A stretch of DNA of 31,310 nt from DAOVRL01 sp964459805 (GTDB lineage Bacteria; Planctomycetota; Phycisphaerae; Sedimentisphaerales; Anaerobacaceae). The stretch lies in assembly GCA_964459805.1 (NCBI GenBank), contig CAYWOD010000011.1:1-31310 (forward strand), given 5' to 3'. The position numbers were made by a program, and so were the translations under genes. The notes below the pieces were generated by a model. It saw nothing but the letters and a program-made list of their open reading frames with translations. It was not told the origin of the DNA and made no database searches. Numbering within the stretch: position 1 is the first letter of the stretch; each line of letters begins with the position of its first letter. Positions 1-7,881 of the stretch are shown one piece after another.

Positions 1-112
1 ATTTTTCTCGGTCGTACGATATGCCAATCTCACCTACCCATTTCCCGGATGAGCCGGATTTTTTGCGATTTTTGCCCAAACAAGGACACTTCCAGACCGT
101 AAAGAAAATCTG

Positions 113-141
113 CTGGCCTTATACCGGCCCACTGATATAAT
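113..141 (+). promoter_or_regulatory. Predicted promoter of the NifU-like gene
   Basis: A perfect TATAAT hexamer lies at 136-141, preceded by TGA, so it resembles an extended -10 box. The hexamer 17 bp upstream (CTGGCC, 113-118) is a poor -35. The box is about 33 bp before the ATG at 175, which has a GGAG Shine-Dalgarno at 166-169. This is a sequence match only. Confidence 0.5.
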
Positions 142-174
142 GGCAACGTTGATTAAACCTATTGGAGACTGCTT

Positions 175-444
175 ATGTGTGACGAATGCGGTTGCAGCCA
201 AGCTGAAACTGAAAAAACCTTTGAAGAGAAGGTTAAAGACACAATTGAGGTCATTCGGCCAAGCCTGCAAGCTCACGGTGGCGATGTCGAACTCGTAGGC
301 GTGGATTACGATAACACCGTCAAAGTCCGTCTCCAGGGCGCCTGTCAGGGCTGCCCGGGCGCCCAAATGACAATGAAAGATGGCATCGAAAGAATCCTCA
401 GGGAAAAGGTCCCCGAGCTCAAAGATGTCGTCGCCGTAAGCTGA
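175..444 (+). CDS. NifU-like Fe-S scaffold/carrier protein (Nfu C-terminal domain)
   Basis: This is an 89-residue protein made almost entirely of the NifU C-terminal (Nfu) domain. It carries the family pattern IRPSLQAHGGDVEL at residues 27-40 and the CxxC cluster ligands C57 and C60 in GACQGCPGA. Nfu proteins hold a labile [4Fe-4S] cluster at the interface of a dimer and pass it to apoproteins in the cytosol. The start is supported by GGAG 5-8 bases upstream and by the TATAAT box at 136-141. The oddity is the N-terminus, MCDECGC, which puts cysteines at positions 2, 5 and 7. This matches the nickel-binding N-terminal motif MCxxCGC of HypB, which is not part of the Nfu domain. It stands alone, and the next gene converges on it from the other strand. 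The 110 bp between the two stops shows no clear terminator. Confidence 0.9.
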   Translation: MCDECGCSQAETEKTFEEKVKDTIEVIRPSLQAHGGDVELVGVDYDNTVKVRLQGACQGCPGAQMTMKDGIERILREKVPELKDVVAVS

Positions 445-554
445 GTGAAGGCAAAAGGGCGGTTCATCGGTTATCCGCAGTTTTCTTGCTTGCTGACGTT
501 AGCGGACTGTCCCACCTTCTCGACAACTCGGATGACGGGGCAGGCCGGCAGCTC

Positions 555-1331
555 TTAATCGGCTTTCTCCAACTCTATTGTCTGAAACATGCCTACCAGA
601 TCGCGAACCGGCGATAGTACATACTCCATTGCTTTGACACCCGGATAAGTAAACGATGGGGCCAGTTGACGCAGCGTCAGACCGCCGCTGAGCAGATACC
701 GCAGTGGAGTATGATTGCGCATCTTCGCTATTTTCAAAGAAGGAAATTCTTTTTCAAATACTTTCCGATCTCGCGAAAAAATTATCCATGGCAAAGCACC
801 GTTGCCCTGTGAAAGCGGCCCGGCCTTTTCCAGCCTCCACTTGCCTGCTATGTCAAAGGCTTCGTGATGAAACTTCGTATAGACAAACCTGGACCAAACC
901 GTATTCGCCGGTTCGACCATGACAATCTTGCCGCCAATCTTAAGACACCGCAGCGCTTCAGTGAAAAAGGCCCTTGGATTCGTGATATGGTGGAGCACAT
1001 CGATCATAAAAAAGGCGTCCACAGTCCCTTGTTCAAAAGGCATTTCGATGGCCGAAAAAACCCTATCGACGTTCGGCAGCTCAAGAATGTCGGAGGTAAT
1101 CACGTTGCCGATTATCTCCTTGATAAACCCGCCTCCGCTGCCAAGCTCAACAAGAACCTTCCCTTTAGGATCGGACACCGCCTTTGCAAACTGCCTATAA
1201 AAATCGACATATATTTTTCGCAGAAACGGCTTCTTTTGTATGATCTCAGCGTGCAGCAAGCTCACAGCAGGGTCGTCAAGATCCTCAACACATCGCGTCT
1301 CGGACAGTTTAAGCCATTCAATTATCTTCAT
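555..1331 (-). CDS. Class I SAM-dependent methyltransferase (Methyltransf_11 type)
   Basis: A 258-residue protein with a Rossmann methyltransferase core. SAM motif I is VELGSGGG at residues 61-68. An acidic strand end follows near D81, and the FFMIDVLHHI motif (107-116) precedes the LKIGGKIVMVEP strand typical of Methyltransf_11. The substrate cannot be told from sequence. Its ATG at 1331 overlaps the 3' end of the FkbM-type gene by 14 bp, so the two are probably translationally coupled. With the downstream half of the cluster (FkbM methyltransferase and methyltransferase-GT2 fusion) this suggests decoration of a surface glycan or glycolipid. That context call is an inference. No signal peptide or membrane segment is seen. 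Confidence 0.8.
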   Translation of the reverse strand: MKIIEWLKLSETRCVEDLDDPAVSLLHAEIIQKKPFLRKIYVDFYRQFAKAVSDPKGKVLVELGSGGGFIKEIIGNVITSDILELPNVDRVFSAIEMPFEQGTVDAFFMIDVLHHITNPRAFFTEALRCLKIGGKIVMVEPANTVWSRFVYTKFHHEAFDIAGKWRLEKAGPLSQGNGALPWIIFSRDRKVFEKEFPSLKIAKMRNHTPLRYLLSGGLTLRQLAPSFTYPGVKAMEYVLSPVRDLVGMFQTIELEKAD

Positions 1332-2187
1332 GACTGGTGCGGAACAGCGCTAAAATATCAATAGTTGCTTTTGACGGAATATGCTTATGGTAATTAGTCG
1401 CGTTTATTTCCCTGAGGTTGCTGCTGTTGAATAGAGAATAGTCCAGAGAACAGAAAAACTCCAAATAATCTGAGAAGACAATATTTCTCTCTTCCATCAC
1501 GTATAATCCAGCTTCAAAAATAATAGTCGGCCTAAACTCGGCAATAACCTTTTGCGCCCCCTTTAGAACTTCAAACTCATGTCCATCAGTATCTATTTTA
1601 ATGAAATCTAATCTTCTGATTTCGTTTTCTCTACAGAAATCATCCAGGGATACAGCCCCGATCCCGTTGGTGGATTTCTCGATGCCTCCGTGCACACTGT
1701 GCTTAACTCCTTTTACGTCCCCGCTAACCTTCCAGCTTGCATAAGTTTTGATATCAGTCTCTTTAGATGTGCTTGAGGACACGAGGCTTTGAATGGCGAC
1801 TATACGTTTTGCAAGCTGAGGATTCAGCTCTAAATTCCTCTTCAGCTTGGAGAAAGCATAATGAGTAGGTTCGAATGAGTACACTTTACCTAAAGATGCA
1901 AGTTTTGCATATTGTAGTGTCATCATTCCAAAATTTGCCCCCACATCGAAGATAATAGCATCTTCGGGCAGCGATAAACGCTTATTACCAGAGACGTTTT
2001 TTTGAAATTTGCCGAACAGGAAGACAGACAAATCTATGCCTTCCGACAAATCAACTTCATATTTAATCCCGTCTCGAATGATAATCCGTTCATTTCGGCG
2101 ATATATCAGGTGCACTATCCGGTAAAGTAGTCCGGCGAGAAATAGCTTGATCTTAGTTATAGGCAATCGATTAATGAGTCCTCTCAT
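1318..2187 (-). CDS. FkbM-family methyltransferase
   Basis: A 289-residue protein. The FkbM-family SAM motif DVGANFGMMT is at residues 81-90, followed by VYSFEP (acidic strand-2 end). The family signature LDFIKIDTDGHEFEVLKGA lies in the second half. FkbM enzymes O-methylate sugars or polyketides; in bacterial chromosomes they are often found in glycan clusters. The start ATG has AAGGAG four bases upstream. The N-terminal 30 residues are basic and partly hydrophobic and may contact membrane. By eye this gene is clearly richer in A+T than its neighbours on both sides, which suggests acquisition from another source. It is followed by a 14-bp overlap with the next methyltransferase gene. Confidence 0.85.
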   Translation of the reverse strand: MRGLINRLPITKIKLFLAGLLYRIVHLIYRRNERIIIRDGIKYEVDLSEGIDLSVFLFGKFQKNVSGNKRLSLPEDAIIFDVGANFGMMTLQYAKLASLGKVYSFEPTHYAFSKLKRNLELNPQLAKRIVAIQSLVSSSTSKETDIKTYASWKVSGDVKGVKHSVHGGIEKSTNGIGAVSLDDFCRENEIRRLDFIKIDTDGHEFEVLKGAQKVIAEFRPTIIFEAGLYVMEERNIVFSDYLEFFCSLDYSLFNSSNLREINATNYHKHIPSKATIDILALFRTSHEDN

Positions 2188-2227
2188 AAAGCTCCTTACG
2201 GTTTAGAGTTGGCCGGTCCCTATTAGT

Positions 2228-3670
2228 CTAACGTGTCCTTCCGAGCCACTTGATTTTCTTAAACGCTATCCAGCTCATCTTCAGCAGCAGCCAGCCGTGG
2301 GTAAAACGACTGATATTCGTCGCGCCGTAAGTCCTTGCACGATAAGCCACCGGAACCTCGACAACCTTGAGATTTTGCTTGACCGCTCCAAAGATAAGAT
2401 CAAAATCACCGAACGGGTCGAAATCGCCGAAATAAGAACGGTTGGCCTCTATAAGCTCGTAGTCCTTTTTGCTGATCATTTTCGTCCCGCAAAGCGTATC
2501 CCTGAATCTCTGACCAAGCAGCCAGCTAAACAGTGCGCCGAAGAACTTGTTTCCGAGAAGATTCAAAAACCGCATTGCCTGCTTCTCCATCGGATAAACA
2601 AGTCGCGAGCCGTTGATGAATTCGCCTTGGCCGTCACGCAGCGCCCTGAAGAACTTCGGCAAATCTTCGGGCGGAGCCGTCAGGTCCGCGTCCTGGATGA
2701 CAAACACATCTCCCTGCGCGGCGGCGAAGCCTTTTCTTACCGCATCACCCTTGCCTATTCCGTCACCTTGGCGAATCAAGCGGATATTGCGATCCGGATG
2801 TTCGGTTATCTGACGTTCTATCTCGTCGGTCGTACCGTCCGTGCTGTTGCCGTCAACGAAGATTATTTCCGTTTCCCTCCCCATTTGAGGGATTCGCGTC
2901 ACTGCATCTTTGATATTCCCGCGTTCGTTTCTGCACGGCACTATTACAGACACAGATAAATCCTCATCGTGAGTAGCCACAGGCGCAGGACGGGCTATCA
3001 CAAGATTCACCAGGTTGAAATACCGGAACCCCGGAAGCAGCGAAAGAATGTAGTTGGAGAAAGCCGTCAAGGGCGGAATCCGTTTGGGCATCATCAGATA
3101 AGAAGTGCTTCGAATAACATCGAAACCGCTCAACTCGAGCAGATTTGATATGTCACCGGGCGGCAGCCAGTTTTGATAAGGGTAAGGCCGGCGGATTCGC
3201 AGCAGCGACCCCAGACTCAGAACCGCCTCCCAGAGATAGTTGTAATAGGTGATGACAATCCGCGTGTGCTGGTCCGTCAGCGGGCGAACGCGCTCGAGAA
3301 CCCGCTGAATATCGCGCCATCTACCCAGCGAGTTACATATAAGAACGTAGTCGAACTTCTCGCCAAGCTCCAACTCATGTGGGTCCATCTGGTAGAAATT
3401 CAGGTGGCCGAATCGCTTCTTGGCCAATTCGATCGACTCTGCATCTGCATCAATCCCAACGCCGTACGAAGGCTTTACCGCGGCCAAAAGGTCGCCGCAT
3501 TCACAGCCGACGTGCAATACCCTGCTGCCCGGTCGGACTACAAATCTGTAAATCTTGTCCAGCCACTTGTAATAATATGAATTTCGCTTTCGCCAGCGAG
3601 GCACCAGTTCGTCGGCGGGCTGAGTGTGGTTCTCAGATGAGTGTGGGGTTTGATTATTCGACTCAATCAT
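2228..3670 (-). CDS. Methyltransferase-glycosyltransferase family 2 fusion
   Basis: A 480-residue two-domain protein. Residues about 25-225 are a SAM-methyltransferase-like domain with motif I VLHVGCECGD (51-60). Residues 239-480 are a GT-A glycosyltransferase of family 2, resembling polyprenyl-phosphate sugar transferases (DPM1/GtrB type). It opens with SVSVIVPCRNERGNIK, has the metal-binding QDADL at 326-330, and ends with a YGATNIS segment like the conserved R-x-x-G-x-S/T region of these enzymes. No terminal transmembrane helices are evident, so it would act at the cytosolic membrane face. The ATG at 3670 lies 4 bp beyond the mtnA stop, with GAGG just before it. The methyltransferase half may be active or only structural, since motif I has Cys residues in unusual places. 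Confidence 0.85.
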   Translation of the reverse strand: MIESNNQTPHSSENHTQPADELVPRWRKRNSYYYKWLDKIYRFVVRPGSRVLHVGCECGDLLAAVKPSYGVGIDADAESIELAKKRFGHLNFYQMDPHELELGEKFDYVLICNSLGRWRDIQRVLERVRPLTDQHTRIVITYYNYLWEAVLSLGSLLRIRRPYPYQNWLPPGDISNLLELSGFDVIRSTSYLMMPKRIPPLTAFSNYILSLLPGFRYFNLVNLVIARPAPVATHDEDLSVSVIVPCRNERGNIKDAVTRIPQMGRETEIIFVDGNSTDGTTDEIERQITEHPDRNIRLIRQGDGIGKGDAVRKGFAAAQGDVFVIQDADLTAPPEDLPKFFRALRDGQGEFINGSRLVYPMEKQAMRFLNLLGNKFFGALFSWLLGQRFRDTLCGTKMISKKDYELIEANRSYFGDFDPFGDFDLIFGAVKQNLKVVEVPVAYRARTYGATNISRFTHGWLLLKMSWIAFKKIKWLGRTR

Positions 3671-3674
3671 GACC

Positions 3675-4760
3675 TCAACCCTGTCTTACGCTGCGGCCCG
3701 GCTTCAAGTGTTCCATGACGGCGGCGGTGTTGGGATTCTCGATCACTCCCTTTTCGGTAATGATGGCGGCAATATCGCGGGTCTGGGTAACGTCGAAAGC
3801 CGGATTGTACACGTCAACGCCGTCGGGAGCGGTTTGCGTTCCTGCAAACTTCGTCACCTCATCGGCGGATCTTTGCTCAATCGGTATCTCCGCTCCGCTT
3901 CTTATACTCAGATCAAATGTGCTCGAAGGCGCCGCAATGTAGAATGGTATGCCGTGTTCTCTCGCAAGAATGCTCAAGCTGTACGTGCCTATCTTGTTCG
4001 CCGTGTCACCATTTGCCGCGATTCGGTCGGCGCCGGTTATTACCGCGTTTATTTTACCCTGGGCCATCAGCCACCCGGCCATATTGTCACAGATAACCGA
4101 CACGTCAATTCCGCCTTCTTGCAGCTCCCACGCCGTCAACCGCGCACCCTGCAGCAATGGCCGAGTCTCATCTGCATAGACCTTGAAATTCCTGCCTCTG
4201 TTGTGCGCCTCAAACATCACTGATAGTGCCGTCCCCTGCCCCGCCGCTGCCAGTGCCCCGGCGTTGCAATGCGTCAAAACACCGGAATCTTCTTTGATGA
4301 GATTCTGGCCGTTCACGCCGATGCGCCGGCACATATCTATGTCTTCGGCGCAGATCGCGTTGGCCTCGCTCAGAACAAACTCGTGCAATGCCGCCACAGT
4401 TGCCTCCGGTTGCCCGGCCACAAACTCCTGGGCTTTTCGACGAACCCTTTCGGTCGCCCAAAACAAATTCACCGCAGTCGGACGGGCCGACGCCAAGTAT
4501 TCGCACGACCGGCCCAAAACGTGCATCCCTTGTTCGGCGCTATTATCCGGCGCTAACTTCTGCATACATAAAACCAGCCCGTAAGCCGCCGAGACCCCTA
4601 TAGCAGGGGCACCGCGAACGGCAAGAGTCTTTATCGCTTCGTAAAGCTGCTCGGTGTCCCGGCACTGAAACTTGACAAACTCAGCAGGCAGCCGCCGCTG
4701 ATCCACAAGCTCCAAAAAGCCGTCAACATCGCCAACCCACTTAAGCGCCTGAACAATCAT
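3675..4760 (-). CDS. mtnA: S-methyl-5-thioribose-1-phosphate isomerase
   Basis: MtnA converts methylthioribose-1-phosphate to methylthioribulose-1-phosphate in methionine salvage; some homologues also act on 5-deoxyribose-1-phosphate. Visible family motifs are VRGAPAIGVSAAYG near the N-terminus, the catalytic-Cys segment VLTHCNAGALA, and the catalytic-Asp segment VITGADRIAANGDTANKIGT followed by PFYIAAPSSTFD. The frame is open back to a GTG at 4805. I prefer the ATG at 4760 because it places the first Trp 8 residues from the start, as in family members. GGAG lies about 12 bases upstream of it. No other methionine-salvage gene is in the window. The gene sits between the redox cluster and the glycan genes with short spacers, so it may be co-transcribed with both. 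Confidence 0.93.
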   Translation of the reverse strand: MIVQALKWVGDVDGFLELVDQRRLPAEFVKFQCRDTEQLYEAIKTLAVRGAPAIGVSAAYGLVLCMQKLAPDNSAEQGMHVLGRSCEYLASARPTAVNLFWATERVRRKAQEFVAGQPEATVAALHEFVLSEANAICAEDIDMCRRIGVNGQNLIKEDSGVLTHCNAGALAAAGQGTALSVMFEAHNRGRNFKVYADETRPLLQGARLTAWELQEGGIDVSVICDNMAGWLMAQGKINAVITGADRIAANGDTANKIGTYSLSILAREHGIPFYIAAPSSTFDLSIRSGAEIPIEQRSADEVTKFAGTQTAPDGVDVYNPAFDVTQTRDIAAIITEKGVIENPNTAAVMEHLKPGRSVRQG

Positions 4761-4823
4761 AAAAACCGCGACTCCTGCTATCTTATTGCATATTGCCTTT
4801 GTCACATCCGTTATCGACTATCT

Positions 4824-6974
4824 TTAGTCTTTGCTGTAGATTTTTCCCTCTCTGTAATCCCGCCAGGCCGGCTCAAATGCCTTCCTGTCGCTCGGGCCTG
4901 GCCCCAGGGGCGCCGGCCTGACTTTCACATTCTCGCACCGGAAGAAGCGGGGCAAATCCTTGTCATATTCGATCTGCAATATGGAATGCCTCAGGGACTC
5001 ATTCCCCGGTTTGAACTTCAAAGATTCGCCGGTTGTTTCGTTAATAACATCAGGGTGCACCTCAATCCCATCCTTGGCCACAACAAGATGCGAGCCGCGC
5101 GACCCGCTGCCTTGCACAAGCAGCTCTACAATTGCCTTTAGATACGCAACACTCGTTAAAGCCAGATGCTCTGCCCGTATCGCCCATACGATGTCCTTTT
5201 TGCCGTTTAACATCAGCCCTTGCTTTTGAATGCATCTATAGAGTTCAACGGCCTGCTTCAAAGCCCTGCGGGCATCCCTCAACTGTCGTACGTGTCCGGC
5301 CGACGCCGTCATACGAGACTGGATTGCCTTTATCGCTTGCTTCGGCATAGGACCGCCGGAGACTCTGTAACGGTCGAGTCTCGTGATCAATTCAACCAAC
5401 TGGCGATCAATCTGGCTCTCCTGGCTCGAGTAATTCGGCACCTGGCAACCATAAACGTTCACGATGTATTGTGCTGCTCGCAAACCGCCAACCTGCCCGG
5501 CATTAAGGGCCGAACCACCGGGCCGTTTGACGCCGTGAGTACCCGCCATCTCGCCGATTACAAAGGTCCCGGGTATGTTGGACTCCCACCACGTGTTCAC
5601 CGCAAAGCCGCCGTTGTTGTGCTGAGCACAAACCGCAATCTCCAACGGCTCCGAATACAAATCGATACCATTGTCCTTGTATATTTCAATGGCAGGCGGA
5701 TTCATAGCAAAAAGCCGTTCGATAGGCGTATCCTGAATTGCTCCGGCCTTTTCCAGATATTGGCGTGCTTCCGGCTTGAGATGCTCAATATCAAACGTCT
5801 CGGTGCGGCACGGGCTTCCAGCCCCCGAATCCGCCTCAGTGTGGCACGGGCTTGCAGCCAGTGGATCCACGGCCAAGATGGGCGTGCCACCACCGGCGCC
5901 TCTGGGCCCAAAGGCCGGATTGTGCAGAAAGTCCATGAACACACGCCTGCCCTTTTGCGTCTCGCTGAAAACCAGAACATCAATCAACGATGATTGATGA
6001 TTCTCAATCCGCTGCGGGTCGAAAGGCCACTGATAACCCTTGAGAAAAATACTCGTCGCCATCTTGCTCATCGAAGGGAAATAGTCCGCAAGGAACTCCC
6101 GCTCATCGCCGCCTTTCTTGTCCGTGCTGAAAATTCGCGGAATCGCCTGCATATAAGTGCCCGAGACGTTCCATCGAAACTTGGTGCTTGCCAGTCCGAA
6201 TTGCGACTCGGTCAGGTTCTGTGCCGCCAGGCCCGCCTTAAAGGCAAGCCCGTGAATACCGAACTGGCCTTTGGGATAAACGCTTGTCTTGTAAAGCTCG
6301 CCGGGCCCACCGGCCGCGAGCACTATGTTTGCACCGAGGTAAACGTTTATGGTGCGCTTCACTCTATAAATGCGACCCTTGTCGAAAGTCACCACGCCGG
6401 CAATTCGCGCCGAACCGCCCGAGCCGACCGTCAGTAAATGCATCACCTCCTGTTTGTCCGCTATCGTGACACCATACCCATCGAGCTGCCTCTGCAGAGC
6501 CTCGCTCATAAACTTGCTCGTCTTCGGGCCCGCCGACGTGGCCCTCTCAGAAGGGTCGTGATCTGTTTTATATCCGATGAAGCTGCCCATAGAGTCCGTC
6601 GGGAACGGAACACCCGCCCGGACCAAATGGTAGAATTCCGGAAGCGAGCCGATCGCCTCGGCAAGTGCCAGATCCCCGTGGCAGCAGCCGGCGGCAGTCA
6701 ACGTCTTGGCGAATTCCTCGGCACTGTCGGCCACGTCCGGACTTGTACCCATCTTATAATAGGTCTGCTTATCGGAGCCGCTCATCCGCGAGGCGCCTAA
6801 AGCAAGCCCCCCTGTCACAACCACAATCCTCTCTGCCGGATTCTCCAGCCCTTTTCGACCCATAAACTCACACAGGTGCACCGCACAGTTCATCCCCGCA
6901 GCACCCGAGCCCACAATCACAGTATTGTACCGATGAAAGGTGAACGTTTGATTGGCTATCTGTCTTTTTTCCAC
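4824..6974 (-). CDS. FAD-dependent oxidoreductase, succinate dehydrogenase/fumarate reductase flavoprotein-like
   Basis: A large cytosolic flavoprotein of the SdhA/FrdA/L-aspartate oxidase/AprA superfamily. The dinucleotide motif GSGAAG is at residues 22-27 of the GTG-initiated form. The second FAD segment is PGTFVIGEMAGTHG followed by RPGGSALNAGQVGG. A helical C-terminal domain ends with an RAEH...GSRGSH pattern like the SdhA C-terminal domain. The substrate is unknown and no iron-sulfur partner subunit is adjacent. The frame is open up to a TTG at 7106, but that would overlap the upstream aldolase by 62 bp. I prefer GTG at 6974, which has AGAGAAAG before it; TTG 7052 is a third option. An in-frame insertion made of two 25-bp repeats (5799-5859) lies near the middle. 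It probably forms an operon with the three genes upstream. Confidence 0.8.
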   Translation of the reverse strand: MEKRQIANQTFTFHRYNTVIVGSGAAGMNCAVHLCEFMGRKGLENPAERIVVVTGGLALGASRMSGSDKQTYYKMGTSPDVADSAEEFAKTLTAAGCCHGDLALAEAIGSLPEFYHLVRAGVPFPTDSMGSFIGYKTDHDPSERATSAGPKTSKFMSEALQRQLDGYGVTIADKQEVMHLLTVGSGGSARIAGVVTFDKGRIYRVKRTINVYLGANIVLAAGGPGELYKTSVYPKGQFGIHGLAFKAGLAAQNLTESQFGLASTKFRWNVSGTYMQAIPRIFSTDKKGGDEREFLADYFPSMSKMATSIFLKGYQWPFDPQRIENHQSSLIDVLVFSETQKGRRVFMDFLHNPAFGPRGAGGGTPILAVDPLAASPCHTEADSGAGSPCRTETFDIEHLKPEARQYLEKAGAIQDTPIERLFAMNPPAIEIYKDNGIDLYSEPLEIAVCAQHNNGGFAVNTWWESNIPGTFVIGEMAGTHGVKRPGGSALNAGQVGGLRAAQYIVNVYGCQVPNYSSQESQIDRQLVELITRLDRYRVSGGPMPKQAIKAIQSRMTASAGHVRQLRDARRALKQAVELYRCIQKQGLMLNGKKDIVWAIRAEHLALTSVAYLKAIVELLVQGSGSRGSHLVVAKDGIEVHPDVINETTGESLKFKPGNESLRHSILQIEYDKDLPRFFRCENVKVRPAPLGPGPSDRKAFEPAWRDYREGKIYSKD
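5799..5859. repeat. Two-copy 25-bp direct repeat (36-bp period) inside the flavoprotein gene
   Basis: The units at 5799-5823 and 5835-5859 match at 22 of 25 positions. Both contain GGCACGGGCTT followed by CAGCC. The 36-bp period keeps the frame, so each unit encodes a Gly/Ala-Ser-Pro-Cys-His/Arg-Thr-Glu peptide. The insertion lies between GGTPILAVD and FDIEHLKPEARQ, where a loop is likely. Confidence 0.75.
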
Positions 6975-7044
6975 GATTCTTTCTCTTATCAGGTATTGAG
7001 TAACTCGCTTGCCGGGCCACAGGGCCTCTGGCGATTTTATGCGT

Positions 7045-7830
7045 CTATGCAATGTTAAAATATCTGCCGGTGGCCTTACTGATTTCTTCGATCGACGCCT
7101 TGGCAAAATCGATATCCGGATATTTCTCGCCCCTCAGTGTGTCTATCAGGTGTTTGACTACTGTCAGCTCTTCGGCCAGAAGTTCGTAGTCCTGCTCATC
7201 GACTATTTTCTTCATCGTTGCCTTTTCGGTCATGCTGAACGACCCGCCCAGGACCAGGACTCCGGCGTCTATGTAGTCGGGAATATTGCTTGGATTCGTG
7301 CCGCCCGTAGGCACTAAGCTGATGATCTTATGAAGCGGCGCATCAATCGCCTTGATGAAAGCCGGGCCGCCTAACTGCTTGGCAGGAAATACCTTGCAAA
7401 GATTCGCCCCCTTGGAAAACTGATCGACAACTTCGCCCGCACTGCCGCAGCCCGGTATCATAGGTATCCGCCCGGCAAAGCTCTTGAAGCTCTCGTCACT
7501 GAAATTGACCGCCGAGACAAGGTAACACGCACCTGCATCGACAACCTGCCGCAACCAAGGCAGCGGGTCCTGTGGATTGGCCCGGTTGTAAACCTCAAGC
7601 ATTGAAGCTGAGTCGATCAAACTCGCCACACCTGCCGCAAAGTCCGGAAGCTCCTTACGCAGCCGCGCAAGCTTCTCCAGCGGCTTGCTTATACGACAGG
7701 TTAGTTCCATATTATTCACACCCGCCTTGACAAGTGCCTCAGCCGTCCTGACAATGTCCAGCTTATCTTGATTGAACACCAGAACAAACCCATCCCTTAA
7801 CAAAGTCGTAATCGTGCTTCTGATATCCAT
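7045..7830 (-). CDS. KDPG/KHG aldolase-family protein (Eda-like)
   Basis: A 261-residue class I aldolase of the KDPG (Eda) family. The NMELTCR segment aligns with the catalytic Glu and Arg of E. coli Eda (EVTLRT). The Schiff-base Lys is in CKVFPAKQLGG (KFFPAE in Eda). The phosphate-binding loop is PTGGTNPSNIPDY followed by LGGSFS. The family cleaves 2-keto-3-deoxy-6-phosphogluconate or 4-hydroxy-2-oxoglutarate to pyruvate or glyoxylate products. It is about 50 residues longer than Eda because of a C-terminal helical tail after VLGGSFS. The ATG has AGAGGT 7 bases upstream. Its neighbours are flavoproteins and an SDR, not the usual edd or kdgK, so the true substrate may be a different 2-keto acid. 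Confidence 0.85.
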   Translation of the reverse strand: MDIRSTITTLLRDGFVLVFNQDKLDIVRTAEALVKAGVNNMELTCRISKPLEKLARLRKELPDFAAGVASLIDSASMLEVYNRANPQDPLPWLRQVVDAGACYLVSAVNFSDESFKSFAGRIPMIPGCGSAGEVVDQFSKGANLCKVFPAKQLGGPAFIKAIDAPLHKIISLVPTGGTNPSNIPDYIDAGVLVLGGSFSMTEKATMKKIVDEQDYELLAEELTVVKHLIDTLRGEKYPDIDFAKASIEEISKATGRYFNIA

Positions 7831-7881
7831 TTCAATACCTCTTTCACTGCCACCTTGCCGAGATCTCTGCGGTAAATCCTC

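Noticed and set aside
445..554. Bidirectional terminator between the NifU-like gene and the first methyltransferase
   Set aside because: Only a loose TCCGC/GCGGA pairing with a long loop is visible and there is no T-run.
5799..5859. CRISPR-like repeat-spacer array
   Set aside because: Only two imperfect units, in coding sequence, with an 11-bp gap; no leader or cas genes. No CRISPR array was seen elsewhere.
6975..7106. Upstream extension of the FAD oxidoreductase to TTG 7106
   Set aside because: It would overlap the aldolase by 62 bp and adds a basic stretch unlike the family start; GTG 6974 has a ribosome-binding sequence.
3675..7830. mtnA plus the aldolase as a deoxyribose/methylthioribose shunt
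   Set aside because: The known shunt uses a class II aldolase and a kinase or phosphorylase, none of which is here; the aldolase is KDPG-type.
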